Position numbers and translations under genes: made by a program. Shown piece by piece: positions 33,480 to 44,027 of a stretch of DNA of 64,000 nucleotides. The DNA lies in the NCBI GenBank assembly GCA_930367215.1, contig OV884060.1:176339253-176403252 (forward strand), in the 5' to 3' direction. Source of the DNA: Pollenia angustigena. Its lineage: Eukaryota; Arthropoda; Insecta; Diptera; Polleniidae. Positions within the stretch are counted from its first letter, which is position 1, and every line of letters starts with the position of its first letter. Under the pieces are notes generated by a model, which was not told the DNA's origin, made no database searches, and was given only the letters and a program-made list of their open reading frames with translations.

Positions 33480-35955
33480 ATTTCTTTTGAGTTTTTCGAA
33501 AGTGAGCGTGTTTTCAACAGACGGACAGACGGACAGACAGACGGACATGGCTAAATCGACTTAAAATTACTCAAGGACCCAGAATATATATACTTTATAG
33601 GGTCTGAGATGAATAGTAAAAAAGTTTCACACGGAATGACAAACTGAATATACCCTCTTCACAACTAATTGTGGTGGAGGGTATAAAAAAGTAATTTTTG
33701 GGATTGCAGTATTTTGGTCATAACTCTGCTATTTCTTAACCGATTTGACAGATTTATATATCGACGTGTTAAAGAAGAAATTTGCCAGTTATTTTGATTA
33801 TAAAACTTGGACTCGGGAAGATATATGGTTCCCGAAAAAAAAAAATTATATTTTGGTCATAACTTTTTCGTATCTGAACCGATTTTCCCGGTTTTTCTAC
33901 AATTTTTAATAATTTTTGTACGGGAGGTACCACGCCCACTTCTCCAATCCCGCCCGCATTTTGTGGGATACTGTATCTGCATAATCTAAATGTTTGTACC
34001 AAATTTAGAAACTTTGGCTCTTGTCGTTCTCAAGATATACAGAAATAAATAAAATACAACAACAACAAGGGATTTTTGGGCAAAATCAGAGGCAGTCGTG
34101 GTTTTTTGCTCATATCTCCGTCATTTTTGGACCGATCTGGCTGAAATTCAATAGCAAACTTAAACGGAGTATATGTGATATAAACATACATCAACCTAGT
34201 CCACATCATTTCTGGGGTTTTTGGAAAACCCATTTCAACATACACACGGACAGACGGACAGACGGACAACCGGATTTGAACTTCGCTTTTCATAAGGACC
34301 CAGAATATATATACTTTATAGGGTGTAGGATGAATATTGTGAAACATACAAACGGAATGACAAAGTTATATATACCCTCTTACCTTCGGTGAAGGGTATA
34401 AAAAAAGTAATTTTTGGGATTGCAGTATTTTGGTCATAACTCTGCTATTTCTTAACCGATTTGACAGATTTATATATCGACGTGTTAAAGAAGAAATTTG
34501 CCAGTTATTTTGATTATAAAACTTGGACTCGGGAAGATCTATGGTTCCCGAAAAAAAAAATTATATTTTGGTCATAACTTTTTCGTATCTGAACCGATTT
34601 TCCCGAGTGTTTCAGGTTTTTCTACAATTTTTAATAATTTTTGTACGGGAGGTACCACGCCCACTTCTCCAATCCCGCCCGCATTTTGTGGGATACTGTA
34701 TCTGCATAACCTAAATGTTTGTACCAAATTTAGAAACTTTGGCTCTTGTCGTTCTCAAGATATACAGAAATAAAAAAATACAACAACAACAAGGGATTTT
34801 TGGGCAAAATCAGAGGCAGTCGTGGTTTTTTGCTCATATCTTCATCATTTTTGGACCGATCTGGCTGAAATTCAATAGCAAACTTAAACGGAGTATATGT
34901 GATATAAACATACATCAACCTAGTCCACATAATTTCTGGGGTTTTTGGAAAACCCATTTCAACATACACACGGACAGACGGACAGACGGACAACCGGATT
35001 TGAACTTCGCTTTTCATAAGGACCCAGAATATATATACATTATAGGGTGTAGGATCAATATTGTGGAACATACAAACGGAATGACAAAGTTATATATACC
35101 CTCTTACCTTCGGTGAAGGGTATAAAAAAGACATATTTTTTTGGATTTCAGTACTTTGGACATAACTCAGTCTTTTATTAACCGATTTGAAAGATTTATA
35201 TACCGATGTCTTTAGGAATAAATTTACCATTTACTTTGTGATAAAACGTGGACTCAGAAAGACCTATGGCTCCCGTAAATGGGTATTTTTTAAAAAAAAT
35301 TATATTTTGGTCATAACTTTTTTTGTATCTGAACCGATTTTTCCAAAATTTTCAGAAAATATTTTCTACTAAAGATTTTCGATCTTTTGACATATAAGGC
35401 GTAGCCATAGGTCATATGACAGTCCAAAAATTCAGGTTTATATACAATTTTTGATTTTTTTTGTATGGGAGGTACCACGCCCACTTTTCCAATCCCGCCC
35501 ATATTTTGTTGGATACTGTATATTGATAATCTAAATGTTTGTACCCAATCTGGAAACTTTGGCTCTTGCCGTTCTCAAGATATACAGAAATAAATAAAAT
35601 ACAACAACAACAAGGAATTTTTGGGCAAAATCAGAGGCAGTCGTGGTTTTTTGCTCATATCTCCGTCATTTTTTGACCGATCTGGCTGAAATTCAATAGC
35701 AAACTTAAACGGAGTATATGTGATATAAACATACATCAAGCTAGTCCACATCATTTCTGGGGTTTTTGGAAAACCCATTTCAACATACACACGGACAGAC
35801 GGACAGACGGACAACCGGATTTGAACTTCGCTTTTCATAAGGACCCAGAATATATATACATTATAGGGTGTAGGATCAATATTGTGGAACATACAAACGG
35901 AATGACAAAGTTATATATACCCTCTTACCTTCGGTGAAGGGTATAAAAAGCTACA
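33480..35955 (+). repeat. Mini-me 3' part plus three tandem mini-me-like units
   Basis: GGACAGACGGACAGAC microsatellites occur at about 33520, 34250, 34975 and 35790. Each is followed by 'aaggacccagaatatatata' and a GGTATAAA end (33680, 34395, 35120, 35940). Unit starts 'gtaatttttgggattgcag' at 33691 and 34407 are 716 bp apart, and the third begins near 35131 and is about 90 bp longer. Units 1 and 2 are near-identical. Frames on both strands are repeat by-products. Confidence 0.8.
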
Positions 35956-36540
35956 AAGTTGAAGGAAAAGAAAACAAAAATTAATTTTGTGCATGAACGT
36001 GAACGCAAGTTCAAAAGAAAATTTAAATAAAACTGTTCAAGTTAACTTGACCTGTGTGAACCAGCACCAACATAGTGCCGGCTTACAATGGAAAAAAAGA
36101 ATGAAATGCCCAATACAGTGCCCTCCAACAGCTTGACAACGGAGAAAAATAATTTGGATGTGAAGTGATCGCCAGGAACACAATTCGAAATACTCGTCTC
36201 TTCAATTGCAAAGTTTGTCCCACAAAGTTCTGCTGGTTCTATCGGTTCTGCCATCTCCACTCCACTTACGCCACGGTCGCACTGTATATTTGGACGTTTC
36301 TAGCATGAACTAAAATGTTTTGTTTATTATAATTTATTATAAACGTTAAAAATCAACACAATTCTAACCACTCTGCCATTGTTAAATTTTTATTTTTATT
36401 TCACAAAAACTATTTCAACAGCTGTTCAAACTATTTGCAAAATCTTGCAAGCGGAAATTTCTCCAGTAACATTTTGCTCTCTCGCTGCAAGAGATTTGGA
36501 GTACGCAGACAACATTTTGCAAGATTTTGCGCAAAATATG

Positions 36541-37276
36541 TCTGTTCGACTTGCAAATGTTTTTAAAAAAATTTTCATAAAATGATAGATAATATGCGAT
36601 CAGAGTTGTATTTTCTTGTATGTAAAGTAGATAAGTCATTTGAATTTGCATGATTTTTGTGGGATAGTATGGCATTGACAGCAGATTTTTCAGACATTTT
36701 TTTATGTCGGATAGAATTTTGTCAGATTTTAGTATGAATGAATCGTTCGATTGTGCAGGATATTGAATCCTACCCTTAAGAAATACATTATACCTTACTG
36801 GTTGGTACAAAATAGTATTCCTGAAACTCATATAGTTTACATACCATGGTATGTATACTACGATTTTATATACTATTTTATATTGGCAGACTTGTAGTAC
36901 TTAAACTTTTAAATAAGATACCACATTTATACTACGTACATTTTCGTAGTTTATAAACCAGGAATATACCAATTTGTTTCATGGTTTAATTTTAGTAAAG
37001 GTTGACACAATTCCTATGTCTGTTTGAGTGCAGTTATTTATTTAGGGCTACGCAAAAAAACTTTTAATTTTGCGACAATGAACCTCAATATTTTTTGACA
37101 GCAGATTACATGCGTTACGTTAGTACAGACAAACGACACAAGCTGTTTGACAAGAAAACAAAATGTCTGGTGGAATTTAAAAAATTTTTAATATTCAGAT
37201 AAACATGCTTCAAACTTTTCTCATATGTTTGTGTAAACGCTTGTGTGCACGTGCACTTAATATTTAATAATATTAA
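36541..37276. other. No gene seen
   Basis: AT-rich DNA without supported coding or repeat boundaries. Repeated 'tatactacg'-type words occur near 36840-36960. Confidence 0.5.
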
Positions 37277-37377
37277 CAGCCAGGCCCGCGATGTCACACG
37301 TTAACGTTCGCATAGAAAATTATATTTAAAACAAAAACAATTTCTAAAATTTGTTTGTGACATCGTGGGCCTGGCTG
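37277..37377. mobile_element. MITE S (101 bp, TAA TSD)
   Basis: CAGCCAGGCCCGCGATGTCA at the left and the inverse of CAGCCAGGCCCACGATGTCA at the right, with TAA at 37274-37276 and 37378-37380. Confidence 0.8.
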
Positions 37378-37397
37378 TAAATAAATCAAATTCGTAA

Positions 37398-37942
37398 CCC
37401 CGGGTCTCCACGTAGCAATATTTATTGCGGCAAACGTAAAATTTGATTGTTTAATTAAATTTGCGACGTATAGACCGCGTATTGCCATGAGTAATAATCT
37501 ATTGCGCAATGATTGGTCTTCTGATTGCTTGATCAATTATTGCTTAGCAATTTGCTGTAAAATCAGTTGTTATTTATCTGACATTTCATTTCTCCGTACC
37601 ACAAAGTATACAGAGATGAAAAAAGTGACGTATGAAAAATGCCTAAATCATTTGCGAGGGCAGCTTTCGAAGAAAGATAAAGAAAACGTTTTTTGTTAGT
37701 GAAGTGACAATGCGTAAAAACAGGCCGCTACTATCTACACAAATTGCATAATCAAAACAAAAAACGCAAAAAGGGCTTTCGAAGAAAAAGACAGAAAAAA
37801 ACACAATATTTTCTGTCTCGTGACGCCTCTGTTTACTCTGTGCTCTGGACGTTTGTTTATCGTAAAGCCATTATTGCGCCGTTGTTCTGCCGACGTTTTT
37901 ACTTGTGCTTAGCAATAAAAATTGCTACGTGGAGACACAGTG
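37398..37942. mobile_element. MITE E, copy 2 (TAA TSD)
   Basis: CCCCGGGTCTCCACGTAGCA and TGCTACGTGGAGACACAGTG are the ends. TAA lies at 37395-37397 and 37943-37945. It starts only 17 bp after MITE S. It lacks the nested MITE O. Confidence 0.75.
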
Positions 37943-38982
37943 TAAAGGTCAAAATAAGCCGCACAAATGATTAAACAAACATATGAAAAAAGAATGAAGC
38001 AGGTTTGTGTGGATATTTAAAATAGTTATATTCACACAAAAATCTTGTTGTTATTTTTTTGCTTTTAGCTTGCCGTCCATAATAGTTAAAATATAAGCGG
38101 CATCTGTCTTAGTATGCTCTAATAAGTTTATAAAACCGTTAGAGTAACGTCCAAATAAACCTACACGACCTGTGTTCCGAATTTGTTAAAATAAATATAA
38201 ATAGTACATTTTCTCAAACCGACAATAATAAGGTTTAGTCTACCATCTGACTAAAATTTGGAAACAACGCACAAGGTAAACTCTTCGCTCTCATATTTTT
38301 TACGTTTACAAAAAATTACAAACTGTCTCCATATAAGAAAAAAAAAACAAAATCAAACGCACACATGCTCATATTTTAGCTTATATATACCAAATTGGAG
38401 TTATTGGTTTCTCTATGCGCTATGCGACTTGTTGTGCAATTTGATCAAGTGGTACATCCAATTGTTACGTTCGAGGCGTGGTTAATTAACGGTTGGTCGT
38501 CGGTTGAACAAAATTCAAAAATTTGATTTTCATTCAACTGACGATTAATTCAGCTATCATATAGGCGCGTGTGGTGGCGATTTGTTCCACTTTTAAACTG
38601 GTGTATTCAATCTAATCGAACGGCCAGCTGCAACGTTTGGGACCGCATTTACTGCCGTTATCATAAAAAATAAACCAAGTGTGTCTTAAGGCAAAATTTT
38701 CATAAAAATTTGCCTTAAAATACATATCAAATCAATTTTAATTTTTAATGAATGTGGTTTGTTCGGAAAATATCAACAATGGCAACGCTACATATTTCAT
38801 TACATCTCCGTATTATAAAAAAGTGATACCAAGTTTTCCAAATACAATTTGACAGTTCTCTTTATGAAGCAGGTGTTTTTTATTATTCTCTTCTTTCTGC
38901 CTTTCGTTTAGTACACGTGCATTTGTTGATACACAATTTTAAAAATTTGCAGCATTTCTAATTGTTGCTTTTATTTATAAAA
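37943..38982. other. Upstream region of LYAR, no gene seen
   Basis: No supported reading frame. The last 150 bp should hold the LYAR promoter, but I see no clear TATA box or other core motif, as expected for a housekeeping gene. Confidence 0.4.
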
Positions 38983-39876
38983 ATGGTTTACTTTACCTGT
39001 AATCACTGTGGCGAATCTGTTAAAAAACCTTCTGTGGAGAAACATTACAACACAAAATGCCGTAACAATCCAAAAATTGTATCTTGCATGGATTGTCAAA
39101 AGGATTTTAATGGCGAAGAATATGTAGCCCATATCAAATGCATATCGGAAGCTGAAAAATATTCCGGCAAAAATTATGTGGCCAAAGAAAATAAGAACAG
39201 TGGACAAAAGAAACAAGAAACTTGGATGGATATTGTACGTTCTATTTTAGAGTCTACGGAATATGAATTGTCCGCCCAAACCCGTAATATTTTCCAAAAA
39301 CTACAAAATTATGAAAATGTGCCACGAAAGAAAGCAAAATTTCAAAACTTTGTGAAAAGTTGCTTAAGAATACCGGAAAAGCAAGCTGGACCAGTATGGG
39401 AAGTTTTAGAAAAGGAGTTAGAAAATATGAAAAAAACTAAGCAGCAGGAGTTGGCGGCTTCTAAGGTGGCCATTACAGAGGCTAACCAAGTCATGGAAAA
39501 AGATGTTCAGCAACAAAATGGTTTAAAACGTAAACTAGAAGAATATAATGCTGTGGATGAAAAAGTGGAAAAGAAAAAGAAGAAAAAAGGTAACAAATCG
39601 GATGTGGAAGTAGTAGAAGAAAATAGTGTTACAGAGGCCATAGAAGAAACAGATGCGTTCCAGTGGTCTTCAGTTTTGGAGAAACTCGTAGCAAAACATC
39701 CTGAAGGTTTGCCTTTGAAGAAACTGAAGAAAAAGTTAATTAAAAAATACAAAAGTAAATTGAAACTAGAAGAGTTTAGTGCAAAGCAAGAAAAAAAGTT
39801 TGACAAGAAATTCTCCAAGACCCTGAAGAAATGTCCTACACTTCAAGTGGAAGGTGAAATTGCTAAACCCTGTTAA
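38983..39876 (+). CDS. LYAR: LYAR-type cell growth-regulating nucleolar protein
   Basis: A 297-residue, single-exon protein. The N-terminus MVYFTCNHCGESVKK aligns with LYAR. Two LYAR C2HC zinc fingers use C6/C9/H21/C26 and C35/C38/H50/C53. The block NVPRKKAKFQNFVKSCL (112-128) is the other family hallmark. A lysine-rich run at about 196-204 is a probable nuclear/nucleolar signal. The C-terminus (about 228-290) is a lysine-rich, winged-helix-like tail. In other animals LYAR acts in the nucleolus in pre-rRNA processing and growth control (family knowledge). The start at 38983 is chosen over an upstream in-frame Met at 38962, because homology begins exactly there and the context AAAATGGT is good. 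The stop is at 39874-39876. No break is seen. Confidence 0.93.
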   Translation: MVYFTCNHCGESVKKPSVEKHYNTKCRNNPKIVSCMDCQKDFNGEEYVAHIKCISEAEKYSGKNYVAKENKNSGQKKQETWMDIVRSILESTEYELSAQTRNIFQKLQNYENVPRKKAKFQNFVKSCLRIPEKQAGPVWEVLEKELENMKKTKQQELAASKVAITEANQVMEKDVQQQNGLKRKLEEYNAVDEKVEKKKKKKGNKSDVEVVEENSVTEAIEETDAFQWSSVLEKLVAKHPEGLPLKKLKKKLIKKYKSKLKLEEFSAKQEKKFDKKFSKTLKKCPTLQVEGEIAKPC

Positions 39877-40076
39877 GCATTTTTTTAATACTACTAGTAT
39901 TTTTAAGTTGTACTTATAAGATTTTAGTTTAATTACTATATTTTCCAAATATATTGCAAACAAGAAACCACAATTTTTTTTTACAAATCTACCTTGACTT
40001 TTAGCAAAAGGTCAGCTTAAGAATTTTTGGGGTTTCAAAATAAACATCGTTGTTAGAGTTTTTATAAAAATTTTTG

Positions 40077-40084
40077 TATAAAAG
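40077..40084 (+). promoter_or_regulatory. TATA box of the PVVVHK-repeat gene
   Basis: TATAAAAG lies 92 bp upstream of the ATG at 40176. An initiator-like 'acagttta' about 30 bp downstream (near 40111) would give a short 5' leader of about 65 nt. Confidence 0.6.
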
Positions 40085-40175
40085 TATGGATTTTTGGTAA
40101 ACAACATTAAACAGTTTAAATTGTTCTTATAGCGAACTTCATTTTAAATCTTAAATTTAACAAGAAAAAACGAAG

Positions 40176-40502
40176 ATGTTATTAGCTTCTATTAAATTGT
40201 TGGCTTTTATTTTGATTGGAGTTTTTGGTATAGCCAAAGCTGCTCCTGGACATATTCATCATCCCGTGATTGTATCGCATCCCGTAGTGGTGCACAAACC
40301 TGTCGTTGTTCATAAGCCTGTAGTGGTTCATAAGCCTGTGGTAGTCCATAAGGCTGTGGTGGTTCATAAGCCTGTTGTGGTACATAAACCTGTGGTAGTC
40401 CACAAAGCTGAGGTTATCCACAAAGCTGAGATTGTTCACGTACCGGTGGTTGTTCATGAGCCAGTTATTGTTGAACATCCTCCACATCATCATCACTTTT
40501 AA
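40176..40502 (+). CDS. Small secreted His/Val/Pro repeat protein
   Basis: A 108-residue protein. Residues 1-22 (MLLASIKLLAFILIGVFGIAKA) form a signal peptide with likely cleavage before APGHIHHP. The mature part is about a dozen variants of the hexapeptide PVVVHK. Later units drift to AEVIHK and AEIVHV, and the end is PVIVEHPPHHHHF. There are no cysteines. Alternating Val/His/Pro repeats after a signal peptide are common in insect cuticle or extracellular-matrix proteins, but I cannot name a family. Codon choice varies between repeat units (cctgtcgtt, cctgtagtg, cctgtggta), which argues for an old, selected repeat. It has its own TATA box and poly(A) signal. The mirror frame on the minus strand is a shadow. 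Confidence 0.8.
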   Translation: MLLASIKLLAFILIGVFGIAKAAPGHIHHPVIVSHPVVVHKPVVVHKPVVVHKPVVVHKAVVVHKPVVVHKPVVVHKAEVIHKAEIVHVPVVVHEPVIVEHPPHHHHF

Positions 40503-40995
40503 TGGGCATTGATGACTATTGAATAGTTTTCAATTTTTGTATTATTCACTATGATGGCATGAAGCGATTTCAAGCGAAACGATTAATAATATTATAATAC
40601 AATGTTAGTTAATTTCTTTAATTATTTTTATATATACCTACGAATTTGTATTAGAAAACTGTAAATAAAAAGATCGATAGGTAAATTTTTTTTTTTTTTT
40701 GCAAAATAAGATTAGTTACATATTATTTTTAATGTGAAACAAAAGATCAAATACCTATTTGCATCCTATTTCTTTTTATCGCTCATTTACTTCAACAGTG
40801 TCATAACTCAAAACGCATGATTTTTTTAGCTAAGTATGTAGAAATGTGCGCTATATCATGCTTGAAACATGTGGCATATTCATGAAGGGGACATTAAAAA
40901 AAAACTGTCGAAATTCCTTAATATTTTACATAACTATAACTCTACACCAAAGTGATTTTCGGGAATACAAGATTTATTATTAACAAGATTTCTGC
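40503..40995. other. 3' UTR and spacer, no further gene
   Basis: It holds the poly(A) signal above and then AT-rich spacer up to the left tip of foldback element D. Confidence 0.5.
40664..40669 (+). terminator. Poly(A) signal of the PVVVHK-repeat gene
   Basis: AATAAA lies about 160 bp after the stop codon, followed by a T-run at 40688. Confidence 0.55.
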
Positions 40996-41249
40996 ATGAC
41001 GTGCTAAATTCCCAATACACTGAAATTTATTGTTGAGGGAAAGCTAGCTTCTATGTTTATTATTGCTTAGGCAGGCTCATGAGGAAACCTTTTCTAAAGA
41101 TTTTGGAAAAACTAAAAATATAAAAATAAAACCCTAAAGTAAATAAGAATTATAAACACTCAAAGTCTTACTTGTAAAAAAATCAAAGCTTAAACAAAAC
41201 ACCAACAATAAACAGTGAGTTTATCTGTTCTTACATTCCTTTTCCAATT

Positions 41250-41545
41250 ATAATTCAGAAAGCGTCAGTTGTAATTGAGATTAGTCAATTGTAATTCAGA
41301 AAGAGTCAATTGTAAATAAGAAATTGTCAATTGTAATTCAGAAAGCGTCAATTGTTATTCAGACAACACCTTTTCCAGTTGTAATTCAGAAAGCATCAAT
41401 TGCAATTCAGATAAGTAAGTTGTAATTCAGAAAGCGTCAATTGTAATTCAGATAAGTCAGTTGTAATTCAGAAAGCGTCAATTGTAAATCAGAAATTATC
41501 AATTGTAATGCAGAAAGCGTCAATTGTAATTCAGAATATAATAAA
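41250..41545 (+). repeat. 21-22 bp minisatellite, forward orientation
   Basis: Ten or more variants of 'caattgtaattcagaaagcgt', some with 'gataagtcagttgtaattc' or 'aaatcagaaattgtcaattg' as higher-order partners. Confidence 0.85.
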
Positions 41546-41570
41546 AATACAAGGAATTATTTACGAATAT

Positions 41571-41871
41571 CAAGGCGAATTTACACCAGGTGAACTTATC
41601 TTGCTACGTAAGCAACAGCTGATTACTAACCTTGTGTCAAAATGGTATACCGTCCTGTTGGTTCTGGGGAATCTTAACTAAATTCTATAATTTTCAATTA
41701 AAATTATGAAATTTAAAACTTTTTTAAGTTGTAACATTTCAAAAAAAACACAATTTAATATAAAAACAAAATCATATACATATTTGTTTGAATTTTTGAC
41801 ACAACGTTAAAATATTTTACAGTGTTGTAAAATGTTTTTAAAATAAGACCACCTTGTATGAATTCGCCTTG
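41571..41871. mobile_element. MITE F4 (8-bp TSD)
   Basis: CAAGGCGAATTTACACCAGG at the left and CCTTGTATGAATTCGCCTTG at the right. ACGAATAT is duplicated exactly (41563-41570, 41872-41879). Same family as F1-F3. Confidence 0.8.
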
Positions 41872-41944
41872 ACGAATATCTACCTATTTAGCTTTTTTTT
41901 TATTATAATAAAATAAAAATAAATAGTAGTCAATAAAATTTCTT

Positions 41945-42268
41945 TGTTTTCTGAATTACATTTGACGATTTCTGATTTACAATTGACGCTTTCTGAAATA
42001 CAATTGACAATTTCTTATTTACAATTGACGCTTTCTAAATTACAATTAACTAATCTGAATAACAATTTATGCTTTCTGAATAACAATTGACTAATCTGAA
42101 TTACAATTGACGCTTTCTGAATTACAACTGACTAATCTGAATTACGATCGACACTTTCTGAATTACAGTTGACGCTTTCTGAATTACAATTGCGAAAGGT
42201 GTAGTAATTTGTAATTCAGAAAGCGTCAATTGTAAATCAGAAATTGTCAATTGTAATTCAGAAAGCAA
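41945..42268 (-). repeat. Same minisatellite, mostly inverted orientation
   Basis: Units read 'acgctttctgaattacaattg', the reverse of the array at 41250-41545. Near 42200 orientation flips back (gtaattcagaaagcgtcaat). Remnants of the same array flank hAT element C at 43510-43603 and 47043-47072. Confidence 0.85.
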
Positions 42269-42308
42269 AAAAAAATTTATTAACTATAAATTTTTATTTT
42301 ATTACATA

Positions 42309-42546
42309 TGGGCACTTCCACAGAAAAGCTCTCTTTTTGTCACGTCACGTCACCTAGCAATTATTCTTGTATTTAAGAACCACGTTGTTCAAATTTTTCC
42401 TCTCTTTCACTAAATGAAAACCTAGTTGCGCTCTACACCCAAATGCAAAAAAGGAAATAATATTTTCATTATTCTTTGAGAAACAATTAAAAATGGTTGG
42501 TGACGTTACGTGACAAAAAGTAGAAATTTCTGTGGAAATGCCAATA
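42309..42546. repeat. TIR element with GGCACTTCCACAGAAA ends
   Basis: GGCACTTCCACAGAAA pairs with TTTCTGTGGAAATGCC. Inner arms hold TTTTTGTCACGTCACG / CGTTACGTGACAAAAA. The TSD is unclear. Confidence 0.55.
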
Positions 42547-42579
42547 TGTATATCAAAAAAAAAAAAAAAAAAAAAATTA

Positions 42580-43494
42580 CATATACATACACACAAAAAA
42601 AAATCATAGGTAAAATTACCTAAAAATATGGTATAAATTTAACTAAGAGCAAAGGTAGCATGGCAGTATCTAAGTTTCTTATGTAATAAAACGTTTAACT
42701 TAGGTAATTTGTATGTTCGAAAAAGTATCTAATAATTTTGTTAAAATTACAAAGAAACTTTGAAAGTTTACCAACGATAGCAAAGTTAGTTTATATTTTT
42801 ATTTTAGAAAAGTTATCTTAGTTAAATTTTGTACAATAACATAGGTTTTAGGTAAATTCACTACATTTTTTTTTAATAAAAAAGCATTTTTAAAAAAACT
42901 TGATATACTTTTTTAACCTTTTTAATTTCATTATATGTATTTTATTTATCAATTCATAATATGTACCAATTAATTTAATGATCTACTGAAACTTTTTGTT
43001 GTATAAAAGAGTGGCATTGAACAATTTGTTTTGAGTTTTCTTAAAGTTCTAGGCGGTTGATCCAGCATCGTGTCGTCCAAATTAATAATCTTCAATAAGA
43101 GTAATAAATAATTATTGATTTATTGTTAATATATTCTGTCTTGTTTTTAAAAAGTTCAGCGGAGTTATCTTATGATAATAATACTCACTTACATACGTTG
43201 TATTTTTATCCTTTATTGAATAGTTTTTAATTTAATTTTTTTAATTTTATATTTAAAAATTCTAAATTCAAATTTTAATTTTAATGGATTTTTTACAAAC
43301 TTTTTTTTCACAACTGAAATATGAAATAAACATTCATAATATTATAAAAAAATTCGAAGAAGATACCTAACCCAATTAGTAATATTAACAAAAATTTTAG
43401 GCAATACTTATTAGGTGTGATAAAAATAAATTGCCTATGCACACCTTGGTAAAATTACCTAAATTATTTTTTTGTGTGTATGTATGTATATATT
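42580..43494. repeat. TIR element with CATACACACAAAAAAA ends
   Basis: 'acatacacacaaaaaaaa' and 'taggtaaaattacc' at the left are matched in inverse near 43440-43494. The interior is AT-rich with repeated 'ttaggtaa' words. Non-coding. Confidence 0.5.
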
Positions 43495-44027
43495 TCGTTG
43501 TACATGTTTTTATTATATTCTGAATTACAGTTGACGCTGACAATTTCTGATTTACAATCGACCCTTTTTGAATTACAATTGACTAATCTGAATTACAATT
43601 TACTAGAGTTGTCAACCGATTAAGAATAATTCGATTAATCGATCAAACAAAACCAAACTCTTGTTCGAATTATTTTAAAACGACTATTTTCGAATAACGA
43701 ATAAAGCGATTAATTAATGTCGATTAATCGAACAATTTTTTTTTATTAAAAAATAAATTAAATAAAAGCATAAAATTTGACTTATTAGGTCTGTCTGCGT
43801 ACACATATTTTGCGCAAAATGTTGCAAAATCTTGCAAAATGTTGTCTGCGTACTCCAAATCTCTTGCAGCGAGAGAGCCAAAAATAGAATTTTTTGACAG
43901 TTGGAAGTTAGAGAACTTGCAAAATGTTACTGGAGAAATTTCCGCTTGCAAGATTTTGCAAATAGTTTGAACAGCTGTTTGAATGAAATTGTTTTTGTGA
44001 AATGAAAATAAAAATTTAAATTTAACA

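Larger units (their letters stand above)
31325..36067. mobile_element. TIR element B (4.74 kb) filled with tandem arrays
   Basis: A 24-bp perfect inverted terminus, GTGCTGGTTCACACAGG..., is at 31325-31348 and 36044-36067. Element A copy 2 shows the uninterrupted target 'cattgcccaacatag'. The flanking triplets are TAA and CAA, a 3-bp duplication with one change. There is no transposase frame. The interior is a 153-bp tandem array (32160-33260) followed by tandem mini-me-like units. A related terminus recurs at 56075 and 56377. Confidence 0.75.
25150..36540. mobile_element. TIR element A, copy 1, split by three later insertions
   Basis: Pieces 25150-25159, 25999-26070, 31031-31324 and 36071-36540 together match element A copy 2 (43787-45815, opposite orientation). 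The left end is AGGTCTGTCTGGGTAC. The right end stops at 'gcgcaaaatatgt' without the expected GTACGCAGACAGACCT, so that terminus has been lost. Without insertions it is about 0.85 kb. It carries an exon-like segment (36071-36380, minus strand). Confidence 0.75.

Noticed and set aside
33769..35892. Frames of 60-133 aa repeated on both strands (for example CPSVRVYVEMGF, VGVVPPVQK)
   Set aside because: They recur in each mini-me unit, lack domains and arise from the GGAC/AGAC microsatellite. No gene is indicated.
36042..36260. Protein conserved between 36.04 and 44.15 kb (MEMAEPIEPAELCGTNF)
   Set aside because: It was considered as a real gene. Nucleotide differences between the copies in the last half all change the amino acid, and it lies inside a mobile element, so it is treated as a carried, decaying fragment.
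40182..40496. 104-aa minus-strand frame rich in Met/Asn/His
   Set aside because: It is an exact antisense shadow of the PVVVHK repeat gene, caused by the repeat's codon structure.
41250..42268. CRISPR-like array
   Set aside because: The 21-bp units are contiguous and variable with no unique spacers, the context is eukaryotic and the array is inverted on itself. It is a minisatellite.
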